Origin: Fibrobacter succinogenes
GTDB taxonomy: Bacteria; Fibrobacterota; Fibrobacteria; Fibrobacterales; Fibrobacteraceae
Assembly: GCF_902779965.1 (NCBI RefSeq)
Contig: NZ_CACZDK010000006.1
Location: forward strand, 1 to 64,000
Direction of reading: 5' to 3'
Length of the DNA: 64,000 bases
Below the pieces are notes generated by a model. It searched no databases, was not told the origin of the DNA, and saw only the letters and a program-made list of their open reading frames with translations. This document shows positions 1 to 7,247 of the stretch, piece after piece. Made by a program: the position numbers and the translations under genes. Each line of letters opens with the position of its first letter. Position 1 is the stretch's first letter.

Positions 1-1
1 G

Positions 2-160
2 ATCAAGAAGATTGTGGATCCGGTTGCCGGCAAGGAATTCACCTACGGTGACGGCAAGAATCCGGGCCCGGTTTGCACGGAACTCTTCACGAAGTACACT
101 GCAATCCAGTTTGGTGAAGCTGAAGATCCGTTCGGCTGGACTGAAGTGGTGGATCTGTAG
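2..160 (+). CDS. ilvE: Branched-chain amino acid aminotransferase, C-terminal end (partial)
   Basis: Open from the left edge to a TAG at 158-160, giving 52 residues of a protein that began outside the window. The tail reads GPVCTELFTKYTAIQFG followed by EDPFGWTEVV. This matches the C-terminal signature of class IV branched-chain aminotransferases, where the last helix is followed by a 'DPFGW' segment. Such enzymes transfer amino groups between Leu/Ile/Val and 2-oxoglutarate using PLP in the cytosol. Neither the PLP lysine nor the other active-site motifs are in view, so the assignment rests only on this tail. Confidence 0.75.
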   Translation: MKKIVDPVAGKEFTYGDGKNPGPVCTELFTKYTAIQFGEAEDPFGWTEVVDL

Positions 161-285
161 TAGGTATTAGGTAATAGGGGTTAGGGTTTAGGTGAATAAT
201 CGTGGCTTCGCCACTCTGTATAGATTCGCAAAGCGAATGATTCTTTATTCCTAAAACCTATAACCTACAACCTGTAACCTGTGAC
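161..285. repeat. Dispersed intergenic repeat cluster (AGGTAATAG-type and CCTATAACCTAC-type)
   Basis: The stretch consists of TAGG/TTAGG-like runs on one side and ACCTATAACCTACAACCTGT-like runs on the other, which are roughly complementary. Between them lies GGTGAATAATCGTGGCTTCG, continuing CCACT (191-215), followed by a small ATTCGC/GCGAAT inverted repeat. The same 25-bp core recurs with one mismatch at 38201-38225, again followed by a hairpin. No coding potential is seen. Confidence 0.6.
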
Positions 286-290
286 TTTTT

Positions 291-318
291 CCCGTAGAGA
301 AATCTGCGGGATTTTTTT
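291..318 (+). terminator. Rho-independent terminator of the aminotransferase gene
   Basis: A perfect 8-bp stem CCCGTAGA/TCTGCGGG (one G-U pair) with a GAAA tetraloop is followed by ATTTTTTT. It lies 131 nt after the aminotransferase stop. Confidence 0.85.
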
Positions 319-681
319 GTTTGTAATTTCCCAAACATTTGCCATATTGACTTTCTTTTTGTTCTTTTATATATTCCATATTACGACGAGAAAATCCTGC
401 CGACCGAGGCGTAGGCATCCACGGGCGGGTTCATTCCTTCTCGTAGTTGTAGGTCCGGTATTGACGGAAGCGATAGCTTGACTATCCCTGCCTTGGAAAA
501 CCCATGCGGAATACACTGCGATACATATCCCAACTTTTAGAGAAAAAAGTTGGCTTTAAAATTCAACAAAACGTTAACTGCCGTGTTCGGTAGTGTTTGA
601 ATTTTATTGCTTGGATATTGCAGTATTTTTACACATTCCCGAACGGTTTTTATGCCATTTAAAATGGCGAAGGTCTTTTTT
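319..681. other. Intergenic stretch without a supported gene
   Basis: About 360 nt of AT-rich sequence. The open frame at 281-481 starts inside the terminator, has no ribosome binding site, and encodes a low-complexity product, so I do not call it. I see no clear promoter beyond general AT-richness before the downstream gene. Confidence 0.4.
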
Positions 682-1683
682 ATGAAAAAAGAACAGTATG
701 CAGAGATGCTCCGTACTATCAGCGAAGTTCATAAAGCGGGTGGTGACATTCACAAGTGCATTATGGAATTTCGTGCAAAGTATAAATACGCTTACATCTA
801 CAATGATTCTATCTTCAAGTTGCTTTTTGGAAATCCTGAGAATATGAAGATGACTGCGGATTTCTTGAATGCAATTCTCAAATTAGATGGGGATGATTGC
901 ATCGACAATCTCACTTTTGTAAACCCTGCGGTAGATGGAGCTTTTGTCAAGACTATCACTTCGGATGTTGTTGTTGAAAACCGGCATCTGGAACGCATTG
1001 TTTTGGAAGTTCAACATGTCGAGGATGAAACTTTCAGCGATCGGTTGGTGTTTTATACGGCAAAGCATACTATTGCAAGTAAGCCAAGAGGCGATAGCTA
1101 CTGGTTGCGTGACCTGAACCTTATCAGTTTGCAGATGTTCGATGGATTCCCTAATTCCAAGAATTATCGGCATAGCATCCGCCTCAGGAATCAAGATAAC
1201 GAGGAATTCTTTAAAAAGCAGACGGTTACTCTTGTAGAAATTCCGAAGTTTCTTAAGGTTGGCTATCCGTCTGACCAAAGCCTTTTGGCTCAGTGGCTCC
1301 GTGTAATTGATGGGCTCAACAACGAAATGGCTATTTCGGTTCCTGAGGATTCTATGTTTGCTCTATTGCAGAAAAAAGCAGAATTGAGTATCTTTACAGA
1401 AGAGTTTCTTGTTAATGAGGCTATGGCAATGAGCGACCGTCAATATGAACTTTATGTAGAAAAAAAACATGCTCGTAAGGAAGGTTTGGAAGAAGGCCGC
1501 GCAGAAGGTCGTGCAGAGGGCCGCGCTGAAGGTCATGCTGCAGGATTGGCTGAAGGTGCTGAGGCAAAGGCTCGTGAAATGGCCCGAACTTTGTTGCAAT
1601 TGGGCGATTCTGTGGAAAAAGTTCGGATTGTAACAGGTCTTTCAGAGGCTGATGTTGTCTCTATAAAAAATAGTCTTGGATAA
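682..1683 (+). CDS. Rpn family / PDDEXK_2 putative nuclease (transposase-like)
   Basis: A 333-aa protein of the Rpn/PD-(D/E)XK family often annotated as 'PD-(D/E)XK nuclease family transposase'. Members are DNA endonucleases linked to RecA-independent recombination and possibly defence. Visible are the N-terminal YIYNDSIFKLLFG motif (Asp42) and the nuclease core with Asp95 in TSDVVVEN and Glu109/Gln111 in LEVQ. The tail is a Gly-Glu-Ala-Arg repeat (EGRAEGRAEGRAEG) followed by a short helical domain with GDSVEKVRIVTGLS, typical of the family. The start is ATG 682 (MKKEQYAEM), behind GAAGG at 669-673. An upstream in-frame ATG at 607 has no ribosome binding site. It stands alone between terminators, and family members often spread as mobile or accessory genes. 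Confidence 0.85.
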   Translation: MKKEQYAEMLRTISEVHKAGGDIHKCIMEFRAKYKYAYIYNDSIFKLLFGNPENMKMTADFLNAILKLDGDDCIDNLTFVNPAVDGAFVKTITSDVVVENRHLERIVLEVQHVEDETFSDRLVFYTAKHTIASKPRGDSYWLRDLNLISLQMFDGFPNSKNYRHSIRLRNQDNEEFFKKQTVTLVEIPKFLKVGYPSDQSLLAQWLRVIDGLNNEMAISVPEDSMFALLQKKAELSIFTEEFLVNEAMAMSDRQYELYVEKKHARKEGLEEGRAEGRAEGRAEGHAAGLAEGAEAKAREMARTLLQLGDSVEKVRIVTGLSEADVVSIKNSLG

Positions 1684-1708
1684 GGGGGTGATCCCTTTTA
1701 AATAAAAG

Positions 1709-1735
1709 GGAGTTCCTTTGAGGAACTCCTTTTTG
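1709..1735. terminator. Bidirectional terminator between convergent genes
   Basis: GGAGTTCC/GGAACTCC forms an 8-bp stem with loop TTTGA, flanked by AAAA on the left and TTTTT on the right. It can therefore end both the Rpn-like gene (+) and the reductase gene (-). Confidence 0.85.
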
Positions 1736-1755
1736 TGTTTATAGAAGATGGGTTG

Positions 1756-2943
1756 TTATTTGAACTTCAAGAACTTGTAAAGCATTTTCGCGGAGGAGAG
1801 TGGCGTTTGCAAGAAGGCGCGCTTTTTGCAGCCGTGCTTTGCGAAGTTCTGCAGAACCTTGTAGAGTTCCGTTTGGTCTGGCTTGTTGACGTTGAGCAAA
1901 AATCTGCGGAATTTGTACTCGAAGTCATGCATGCGACCAAAGTAATCGTAGCAGCGCTTTTCATAAGCTTTGAGGAATGCCTTGCTCAAGTTGCCGCATT
2001 CGAAACCTTCGTGGACGGTCTGGGCACAGAACCGTCCGGCGCGCATGGCGGCCGCGATGCCGCCTCCGGTAAGTGGGTTCGTGTGGTGCGCGGCATCGCC
2101 CACGAGGGCAAAGCGGTCGAGCGTGTAATCTTTCAAGACGCTTGAAACTGGGATGGCGCCGCCCACAACGTGGTTGATTTTTGAACCTGGGAACAGCTTG
2201 TAAAGCCATTCCATTGTGGTGTCCAAAACGTTTTGGCTGTGCTTGCCAGAAATCAGGAATCCGGCGCCGAAGTTCGTGACGTTGGACTTGACTTTCGGGA
2301 AACTCCAGATGTACCCGTCATTGATAAAGTCATGGCCTTGCCAGAACGTAAGGTAATCCGGCTTGGTCAGAATTCCTTGAACTTGGATGTCAACGCCCGT
2401 GCAAGTGAATGCCGGCTTTTGTAAGCAATCGAGCCCGAGTTGCCTTCCGATGCGGCTTTCAACGCCATCTGCGGCGATGACCATCTTGGCGCGGACTTCT
2501 TCGGTGGTGTCGCCTGCTCCATCGCCGAGCTTCACGCGGACAAGGCGCATTCCATTTTCTACATCACCGACAAATTCAGCGCGGGCGAGCTTGACGAGTT
2601 CTACGCCGTCGTTTTCGGCGAGGTGGGCGAGCCACGGGTCGAACTTTTCGCGGTTGAGCATGATGCCCGTGCCTTTTTGCGCGAGGTCAATGTTCACGCC
2701 GTTCGGTCCGTAAATATAAAGTCCATTGATGATTGTTTCGATGCAACTGTCATCGATAGGGCCGTAAGTTTGCAAATCGGCGAGCTTGGTGCTTGCTTCG
2801 CCGCAGCGCACGGGAATGCCGACCTTCTCACGCTTTTCGAGGAGGAGTACCTTGTGCCCTGCACGGGAAAGATTTCTGGCGGCAACGCTTCCGCCGGGGC
2901 CGGCACCAATGACTACGACATCGTATTCCTGATTACAGAACAT
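1756..2943 (-). CDS. Geranylgeranyl reductase family FAD-dependent oxidoreductase
   Basis: A 395-aa flavoprotein. The N-terminal FAD-binding Rossmann motif VVIGAGPGGSVAARNL is followed by an acidic residue after the second strand (LLLEKRE), and the late FAD motif is ALVGDAAHHTNPLTGGGI. These, with a Cys-Gly-Glu segment (RCGEAS) near the flavin, fit the geranylgeranyl reductase family (ChlP, archaeal GGR, bacterial MenJ-like). These enzymes saturate isoprenoid double bonds in lipids, quinones or pigments. A two-cluster ferredoxin gene overlaps its start by 11 bp. In archaea a neighbouring ferredoxin has been reported as electron donor to GGR, so here it is a plausible partner. I infer a polyprenyl or menaquinone side-chain substrate, but the sequence does not show it. 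A simple FAD monooxygenase is the main alternative. Confidence 0.8.
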   Translation of the reverse strand: MFCNQEYDVVVIGAGPGGSVAARNLSRAGHKVLLLEKREKVGIPVRCGEASTKLADLQTYGPIDDSCIETIINGLYIYGPNGVNIDLAQKGTGIMLNREKFDPWLAHLAENDGVELVKLARAEFVGDVENGMRLVRVKLGDGAGDTTEEVRAKMVIAADGVESRIGRQLGLDCLQKPAFTCTGVDIQVQGILTKPDYLTFWQGHDFINDGYIWSFPKVKSNVTNFGAGFLISGKHSQNVLDTTMEWLYKLFPGSKINHVVGGAIPVSSVLKDYTLDRFALVGDAAHHTNPLTGGGIAAAMRAGRFCAQTVHEGFECGNLSKAFLKAYEKRCYDYFGRMHDFEYKFRRFLLNVNKPDQTELYKVLQNFAKHGCKKRAFLQTPLSSAKMLYKFLKFK

Positions 2944-3127
2944 CGTTCAACTCCTGAAGCTTGAGGGCGCCTACGGGACACGCTTTTGCACAGAGTCCAC
3001 ATTTGACACATTTTTCTTGATCAATTTGCAAGTCGAGTCCATACATATCTAGCGCCATCTGGGGACACACGCCGACACATCCTGCACATTCTAGGCATAA
3101 GCCTCTATCGTGAACGAGAATTTTCAT
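2933..3127 (-). CDS. 2[4Fe-4S] ferredoxin, probable electron donor to the adjacent reductase
   Basis: A 64-aa ferredoxin with two complete cluster motifs: Cys11, 14, 17 and 21 (CLECAGCVGVCP) and Cys40, 43, 46 and 50 (CVKCGLCAKACP). The spacing is that of small clostridial-type 2[4Fe-4S] proteins, cytosolic and low-potential. It is the first gene of a two-gene operon, and its last codons overlap the start of the FAD reductase by 11 bp, which suggests translational coupling and a dedicated donor role. The start gives MKILVHDRG. No other domain is present. Confidence 0.9.
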   Translation of the reverse strand: MKILVHDRGLCLECAGCVGVCPQMALDMYGLDLQIDQEKCVKCGLCAKACPVGALKLQELNDVL

Positions 3128-3173
3128 AGAGTTTAATATATAAATTTATGAGTTCGTAGTTTCTAGGGGCGTT

Positions 3174-3204
3174 AAAAAAGAGATCCCGGCTCGGTGGCCG
3201 GGAT
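3174..3204 (-). terminator. Terminator of the lipoprotein/regulator operon
   Basis: Read on the minus strand, ATCCCGGC-CACCGA-GCCGGGAT forms an 8-bp stem followed by CTCTTTTTT. It lies 53 nt past the lipoprotein stop. It is immediately followed (3205-3250) by a copy of a GACGAAAGA-type dispersed repeat also seen at 48936-49010. Confidence 0.8.
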
Positions 3205-3257
3205 GACATCTTTCGTCTGTAGCCGCTTCCGTGGCGTTCTTTTGTCTCTCGTCTGTT

Positions 3258-4712
3258 TTACTTTTGCAACATGTAGAACGCGCTGAGCCAAGCATGCAGG
3301 CGCTCCCAACCATCGCTGCTTTGCGTGATGGAATCACCGAGCGTATAGATAACGAGGTCTTCGAGTTTGTGATTCCCTAATGCTATGGGAGGAATCGATT
3401 GGAATTGGTCGCTGAAGTCTTTGTTGTCGGCGAGTCTGCCATCTATTACGATAACGACATGATGGTTCTGGATGAATATTGAAAAGTGGTGGCGTTCCCC
3501 GTCCAGGACTTTGTGGCAGGACGTGTCCTTCCGTGTGTAGTAGCTAATGGTATCTTTGGAACCCGTGGAATCCCTCTTGTAAAATTCGGCACAAAGCTCA
3601 TCTGATTTGTGTCCAGCTTTTATACTGAAGGCGACATCGCTTTTTTTACGAGTGTCTATGTAAATGGAATCTTTAGCACTGGATAAGCTGTCTTTGTTTA
3701 TCCAGAAACTGATGCCAAGAATGCTGCCAAAAGCTTCCCAGCTTTGGTTGTTGACGATGGTCATGCCGGGTGTTGTTTCTGCATAGGCTTTTTGAATTTG
3801 CATGGACGGGGAAATCGCATCACTGGAGGCAACTTTGAATTTGTATGTTCCGATACCGATGTTTGGGATAACTGTCAGGTATTTCGAATCGCTTTGGTCG
3901 TTTTCGAACTTATAGAGAGCGAGTGTATCGCCCTTGTCGCTAACAAGGACGGGATTCTTGTGGTCTGTTGTAACAGAAACCGGGACAATCATGGAATCCA
4001 GCGTTTTTGCAGAGCTTAATCTCGAGGCTGCAGACATGGCTTCTTGCGTAACTTTGACTGTTACATAACCCGGTATGATTTCCAATTTTTCGCCAGGAAC
4101 AAAGTCCCACTTGACGTCTCTTGTCGAGGTATCGCGGCCTGCGCCTCTGATGAGCGTAATCTTCGTAAATTCCATTGGAGGAATTTCATTGAGGGTCACA
4201 ATCCCTGCGTTGACATCCGTGTCGCCTACTCCGGCGCAGTTGAGCGTTCCCGTGATGCAAAGTGAATCGCCTGAACTGAGTCCGTAAGTGCTTAACCCGA
4301 GTTCTAGGCTTGCGTTCTTTTCGAGTCTTGCTTCGGGGAGCGTAAGCGTCTGCACTTCCGTCTTGTTTTCTTCGATGGAAAGGGTCAGGTAAGCTGACTG
4401 CGTATGTTCAGTGTTGCTGATTTGCAAAGCGTATTCGCCTGCAGAAATGCTATCGAGGGTGTACCGGCCTTCTTCGTCTGTCTCGGTCGTTTTGATAGGC
4501 GCCATGCGAGCGGCAACGTGTGTCGCCGAGATGAGGCTTACCTTTGCGCTTGTGACCGGATTTCCGTTTTCGTCCCTGACGATGCTTGCAATCGTTGTCC
4601 CGGATTCAGTTTCCGTGAGGACGCCGGCGTGATTTTCGTCGGAGCAAGCCGTAAATAGCGTTGTAGCGAGGGCTGCAATCCCTGCATGTTTTAGAGTTTT
4701 AAATAGCATCAT
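3258..4712 (-). CDS. Outer-surface lipoprotein with carboxypeptidase-regulatory-like and LamG-like domains
   Basis: A 484-aa lipoprotein. A short signal peptide ends in LFTAC (lipid-carrying Cys23). Residues about 40-115 form a carboxypeptidase-regulatory/CnaB-like beta-sandwich (IVRDENGNPVTSAKVSL, TDEEGRYTLDSISAGEYAL). The C-terminal third resembles a LamG/concanavalin lectin fold (GERHHFSIFIQNHHVVIVID, followed by GRL). It is probably anchored in the outer membrane and binds a carbohydrate or protein ligand. It overlaps the upstream TIGR02147 gene by 4 bp (ATGA), so the two are co-translated. No catalytic motif is visible. The ligand is unknown. Confidence 0.7.
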   Translation of the reverse strand: MMLFKTLKHAGIAALATTLFTACSDENHAGVLTETESGTTIASIVRDENGNPVTSAKVSLISATHVAARMAPIKTTETDEEGRYTLDSISAGEYALQISNTEHTQSAYLTLSIEENKTEVQTLTLPEARLEKNASLELGLSTYGLSSGDSLCITGTLNCAGVGDTDVNAGIVTLNEIPPMEFTKITLIRGAGRDTSTRDVKWDFVPGEKLEIIPGYVTVKVTQEAMSAASRLSSAKTLDSMIVPVSVTTDHKNPVLVSDKGDTLALYKFENDQSDSKYLTVIPNIGIGTYKFKVASSDAISPSMQIQKAYAETTPGMTIVNNQSWEAFGSILGISFWINKDSLSSAKDSIYIDTRKKSDVAFSIKAGHKSDELCAEFYKRDSTGSKDTISYYTRKDTSCHKVLDGERHHFSIFIQNHHVVIVIDGRLADNKDFSDQFQSIPPIALGNHKLEDLVIYTLGDSITQSSDGWERLHAWLSAFYMLQK

Positions 4713-5548
4713 GCCTTAACCTCCGGATCGAGGTTAGAGAACAGGTGGAGGTTCATCTGGTAAACTCCGCTTGCCTTTTCGTTGTCCTCGCTGATGATTC
4801 GTCTTGCCTTGGACTTAAATTCCTGAAGTTCGGATTCAAGTTTCTTGTAGGCGTTGTTCGAAATACTGAATGTGAGCGTACTCATGACGGTCGGCATCTT
4901 GGGGCGCGTGATGAGAGCCTGCTTGGAAAGTTCAAAACATTGCAACTGGTATTGCTTGATGAGTTCGGCGTTGTTGTACGGACCGCTGGAAATGGATTCC
5001 TTGGTCGGCTTCCAAAAACCCGCTTCGTTCTTGCGGGCGAGGCCTAACTTTTCCAAAAGAGCAAGCGAGTCCTTGAGCTTCCCTAGTGGAATTTTCGGGA
5101 AGATTCTCTTTTGCACGGGGGTCAAGTCATCTGTAACGTCCATAGCATCAAGAATAGCAAACATTGCGCTATGGTACCAGTGATTATAATATTCGTAAGT
5201 GTTTGAATCGAGAATATGCTGCGGGTTCGGGTGCAGGTGCAATAGCTCTTCCATGGCAGAACTGCGGGCCGATTCGGTCTTTGCCTGGTCGAGCTTGACC
5301 ATGGTTTCGAAGTATTTTGCGGCTTTTTTATTGAGTCCCAAGACTTCGATGAATTTCGCGGTCATGCGGGGGCTGACCTTTTTTCCTCTGAGAACATCGG
5401 CGAAGTAACTGCGCGTCTTGGGGAGTCCGAGCATATTGCAAATCCCGGTACGGGTGAATTCCGGGTCGGACTGGACTCGTGCCGCCTGGTATTCTTCCAA
5501 GTACTTGCGGAAGTGCGTAAATTGATAAATGTCTATATAATTTTCCAC
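4709..5548 (-). CDS. TIGR02147 family protein (Fibrobacter-type regulator)
   Basis: A 279-aa cytosolic protein of the TIGR02147 family, which I know mainly from Fibrobacter and relatives. The start IYQFTHFRKYLEEYQ and the helix-turn-helix-like region around residues 30-75 (GICNMLGLPKTRSYFADVLR, then KKAAKYFETMVKLDQA) are characteristic. The C-terminal half resembles the DUF4423 region and ends with a helical segment and a 'YQMNLHLFSNLD' strand. DNA binding is inferred from the HTH-like helices, not proven. It is the first gene of a two-gene operon, and its stop overlaps the lipoprotein start (ATGA). That suggests a cytosolic regulator paired with a surface lipoprotein. Confidence 0.75.
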   Translation of the reverse strand: MENYIDIYQFTHFRKYLEEYQAARVQSDPEFTRTGICNMLGLPKTRSYFADVLRGKKVSPRMTAKFIEVLGLNKKAAKYFETMVKLDQAKTESARSSAMEELLHLHPNPQHILDSNTYEYYNHWYHSAMFAILDAMDVTDDLTPVQKRIFPKIPLGKLKDSLALLEKLGLARKNEAGFWKPTKESISSGPYNNAELIKQYQLQCFELSKQALITRPKMPTVMSTLTFSISNNAYKKLESELQEFKSKARRIISEDNEKASGVYQMNLHLFSNLDPEVKA

Positions 5549-6004
5549 ATGTCTAATATAGTAATTATGAGAACTATGGTGAGAACATTTTTTTGATACA
5601 TCTCCAGAATGTGATGAATGTTCGCTTGACGACTTCTTACTTTTTTATTACGATAAAGCCGGGCGTTGCGGGCTGGCGTCTGAAGCCCGCTCGAAGGGGT
5701 AGCAAAAGACGAGGCTTTTGCGAGGGGGAGGCTTCCCCCCCCCCTAACCACCAACCACTGTTTACTAACCACTTCCTACTGTCTACTTCCTACGACCCCC
5801 TTCTTTGGCCTTTCGCTTCGCTCAAGTCCCAAATGCTGGTCTCGGTCATGTCCAAACAAGTTTGGCCGCGACTCTCGACCTACGCATTTGTCCTACTTCC
5901 TACTTCCTGCTGTCTACCTCCTATTGCCTACTTCTTACTTCCTACTTCCTACTTCCTACTATTAAATTTCTATCTTTAGGCGCGAAATTTATGAGGTAAC
6001 TCCT
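5549..6004. repeat. Divergent intergenic region with hairpin cluster and TACTTCC-type repeats
   Basis: A 456-nt region between the TIGR02147 gene (-) and nuoB (+). Three consecutive perfect stems occur: GCGGGCT/AGCCCGC (5668-5690), GCAAAAG/CTTTTGC (5702-5721) and GGGGGA/TCCCCC (5724-5739). They are followed by runs of ACTTCCTACTTCC-like heptamers at about 5745-5795 and 5893-5962. A TATCTT at 5971-5976 could be a -10 box for nuoB, but no good -35 is seen because the repeat occupies that place. No gene is supported here. Confidence 0.6.
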
Positions 6005-6640
6005 ATGGGTAATGAGGCAGAAAAGCCGAATATCATTACGTCCTCGCTTGACTTTTTGGTCAACTGGGGGCGAACTAACTCCTTGTGGCCGTTCCCTTAC
6101 GGTACGGCTTGTTGTGCAATCGAATTCATGAGTACGGAAGTGGGTCGTTATGACCTTTCACGTATCGGTTCTGAATACGTGCGTTTTACGCCGCGTCAGT
6201 CCGATGTGCTGCTTGTTGCAGGTACGATTACTTACAAGCAGGCTCCGATTTTAAAGCGCATTTACGAACAGATGGCTGAACCCCGCTGGGTGATTGCCAT
6301 GGGCGCATGCGCTAGCTCTGGCGGTTTTTATGACTGCTACTGCACGGTGCCCGGTATCGACCACATTATTCCGGTGGATGTCTATATCGGTGGTTGCCCT
6401 CCTCGTCCGGAAGCTTTCTTCGATGCCATGTTTGACTTGCAGAAGAAGATCAAGGATGAATCTTTCATGAAGCAGCGCGTTGAACGTGTCAAGGAACAGC
6501 TTGAAATGATTAAGGTGAAGACTGCCGAAGCAAAGTGCGAAGCCAAGACCGCTATTCACGACAAGGTCGTGGACATCAAGGACTTCATGAAGGAAAAAGA
6601 ACAGAACCTCGTGAAGAAAGCCCAATTCTGGAAGGAGTAG
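6005..6640 (+). CDS. nuoB: NADH-quinone oxidoreductase subunit B
   Basis: The 211-aa PSST subunit of complex I, which carries cluster N2 next to the quinone site. All four ligand cysteines are present: Cys36/Cys37 in GTACCAIEF, Cys102 in MGACASSGG and Cys131 in GGCPPRP. After the conserved fold (to about residue 160) there is an extra Lys/Glu-rich helical tail of roughly 45 residues. NuoB usually ends near 160-185 residues. It is the first gene of a 13-gene operon. In most bacteria nuoA precedes it, but here a repeat-rich intergenic region does. ATG 6005 follows GAGGTA (5993-5998). Confidence 0.97.
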   Translation: MGNEAEKPNIITSSLDFLVNWGRTNSLWPFPYGTACCAIEFMSTEVGRYDLSRIGSEYVRFTPRQSDVLLVAGTITYKQAPILKRIYEQMAEPRWVIAMGACASSGGFYDCYCTVPGIDHIIPVDVYIGGCPPRPEAFFDAMFDLQKKIKDESFMKQRVERVKEQLEMIKVKTAEAKCEAKTAIHDKVVDIKDFMKEKEQNLVKKAQFWKE

Positions 6641-6644
6641 AAGA

Positions 6645-7247
6645 ATGACTGTTGAAGAAATCTTCGCCATCCTTGAAGAAAGATATGGCGCGAAACGCGA
6701 AGTGCAGGACAAGTGGGGCGTGACCGCTGTTATTTCGGCCTCCTATCTGCATAACGCAGTCCAGTTCCTCAAGGAAGAATCCGGCATCAAGTTCGAAATG
6801 CTCGTAGATATTGCCGGTATCGATTACCTGACTTACCCGAATCACGAAGGCCCGCGTTTTGCTGTTGCTTACGCATTCAAGAGCATGTCCAAGCCGGTGA
6901 GCCGCATCCGTCTGAAGGTGCTGGTGTCCGAAGAAGACTTGAAGGTTCCGACGATTAGCGACCTTTATGCGAACGCCAACTGGTACGAACGTGAAGTTTT
7001 TGACCAGTACGGTATTGTGTTCAAGGGTCATCCGGACCTCCGCCGCTTGTTGAACCATGTTGAATTTGTTGGCCATCCGCTCCGCAAGGATTACCCTGCC
7101 CAGAAGCGCCAGTGGCTCTCGACGAACGATTACCTGCTTCCGCAGTTGGAACAGCGCCTTGAAGAACTTGGTTACAAGGTCGTCCAGCGCAGTAAGGAAG
7201 TGGAAACGAACGACAACGAATTTTTGGAAGGGAGTATCAAGGAATGA
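6645..7247 (+). CDS. nuoC: NADH-quinone oxidoreductase subunit C
   Basis: The 200-aa 30-kDa subunit of the peripheral arm, without a cofactor, which packs against NuoD and NuoB. Family motifs include MLVDIAGIDYLTYP, NANWYEREVFDQYGIVFKGH and LLNHVEFVGHPLRKDYP. It is a free-standing protein rather than the NuoCD fusion of E. coli. The final approximately 30 residues after LPQLEQRLEELG are a charged extension. It starts 4 nt after nuoB and overlaps nuoD by 4 bp (ATGA). Confidence 0.96.
   Translation: MTVEEIFAILEERYGAKREVQDKWGVTAVISASYLHNAVQFLKEESGIKFEMLVDIAGIDYLTYPNHEGPRFAVAYAFKSMSKPVSRIRLKVLVSEEDLKVPTISDLYANANWYEREVFDQYGIVFKGHPDLRRLLNHVEFVGHPLRKDYPAQKRQWLSTNDYLLPQLEQRLEELGYKVVQRSKEVETNDNEFLEGSIKE

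Noticed and set aside
281-481. 66-aa frame after the first terminator
   Set aside because: It starts before the terminator hairpin, has no ribosome binding site, and its product is low complexity.
5593-5979. 128-aa frame through the nuo upstream region
   Set aside because: The sequence is made of repeats (PTSYFLLPTSYF-like from TACTTCC runs), so it is not a gene.
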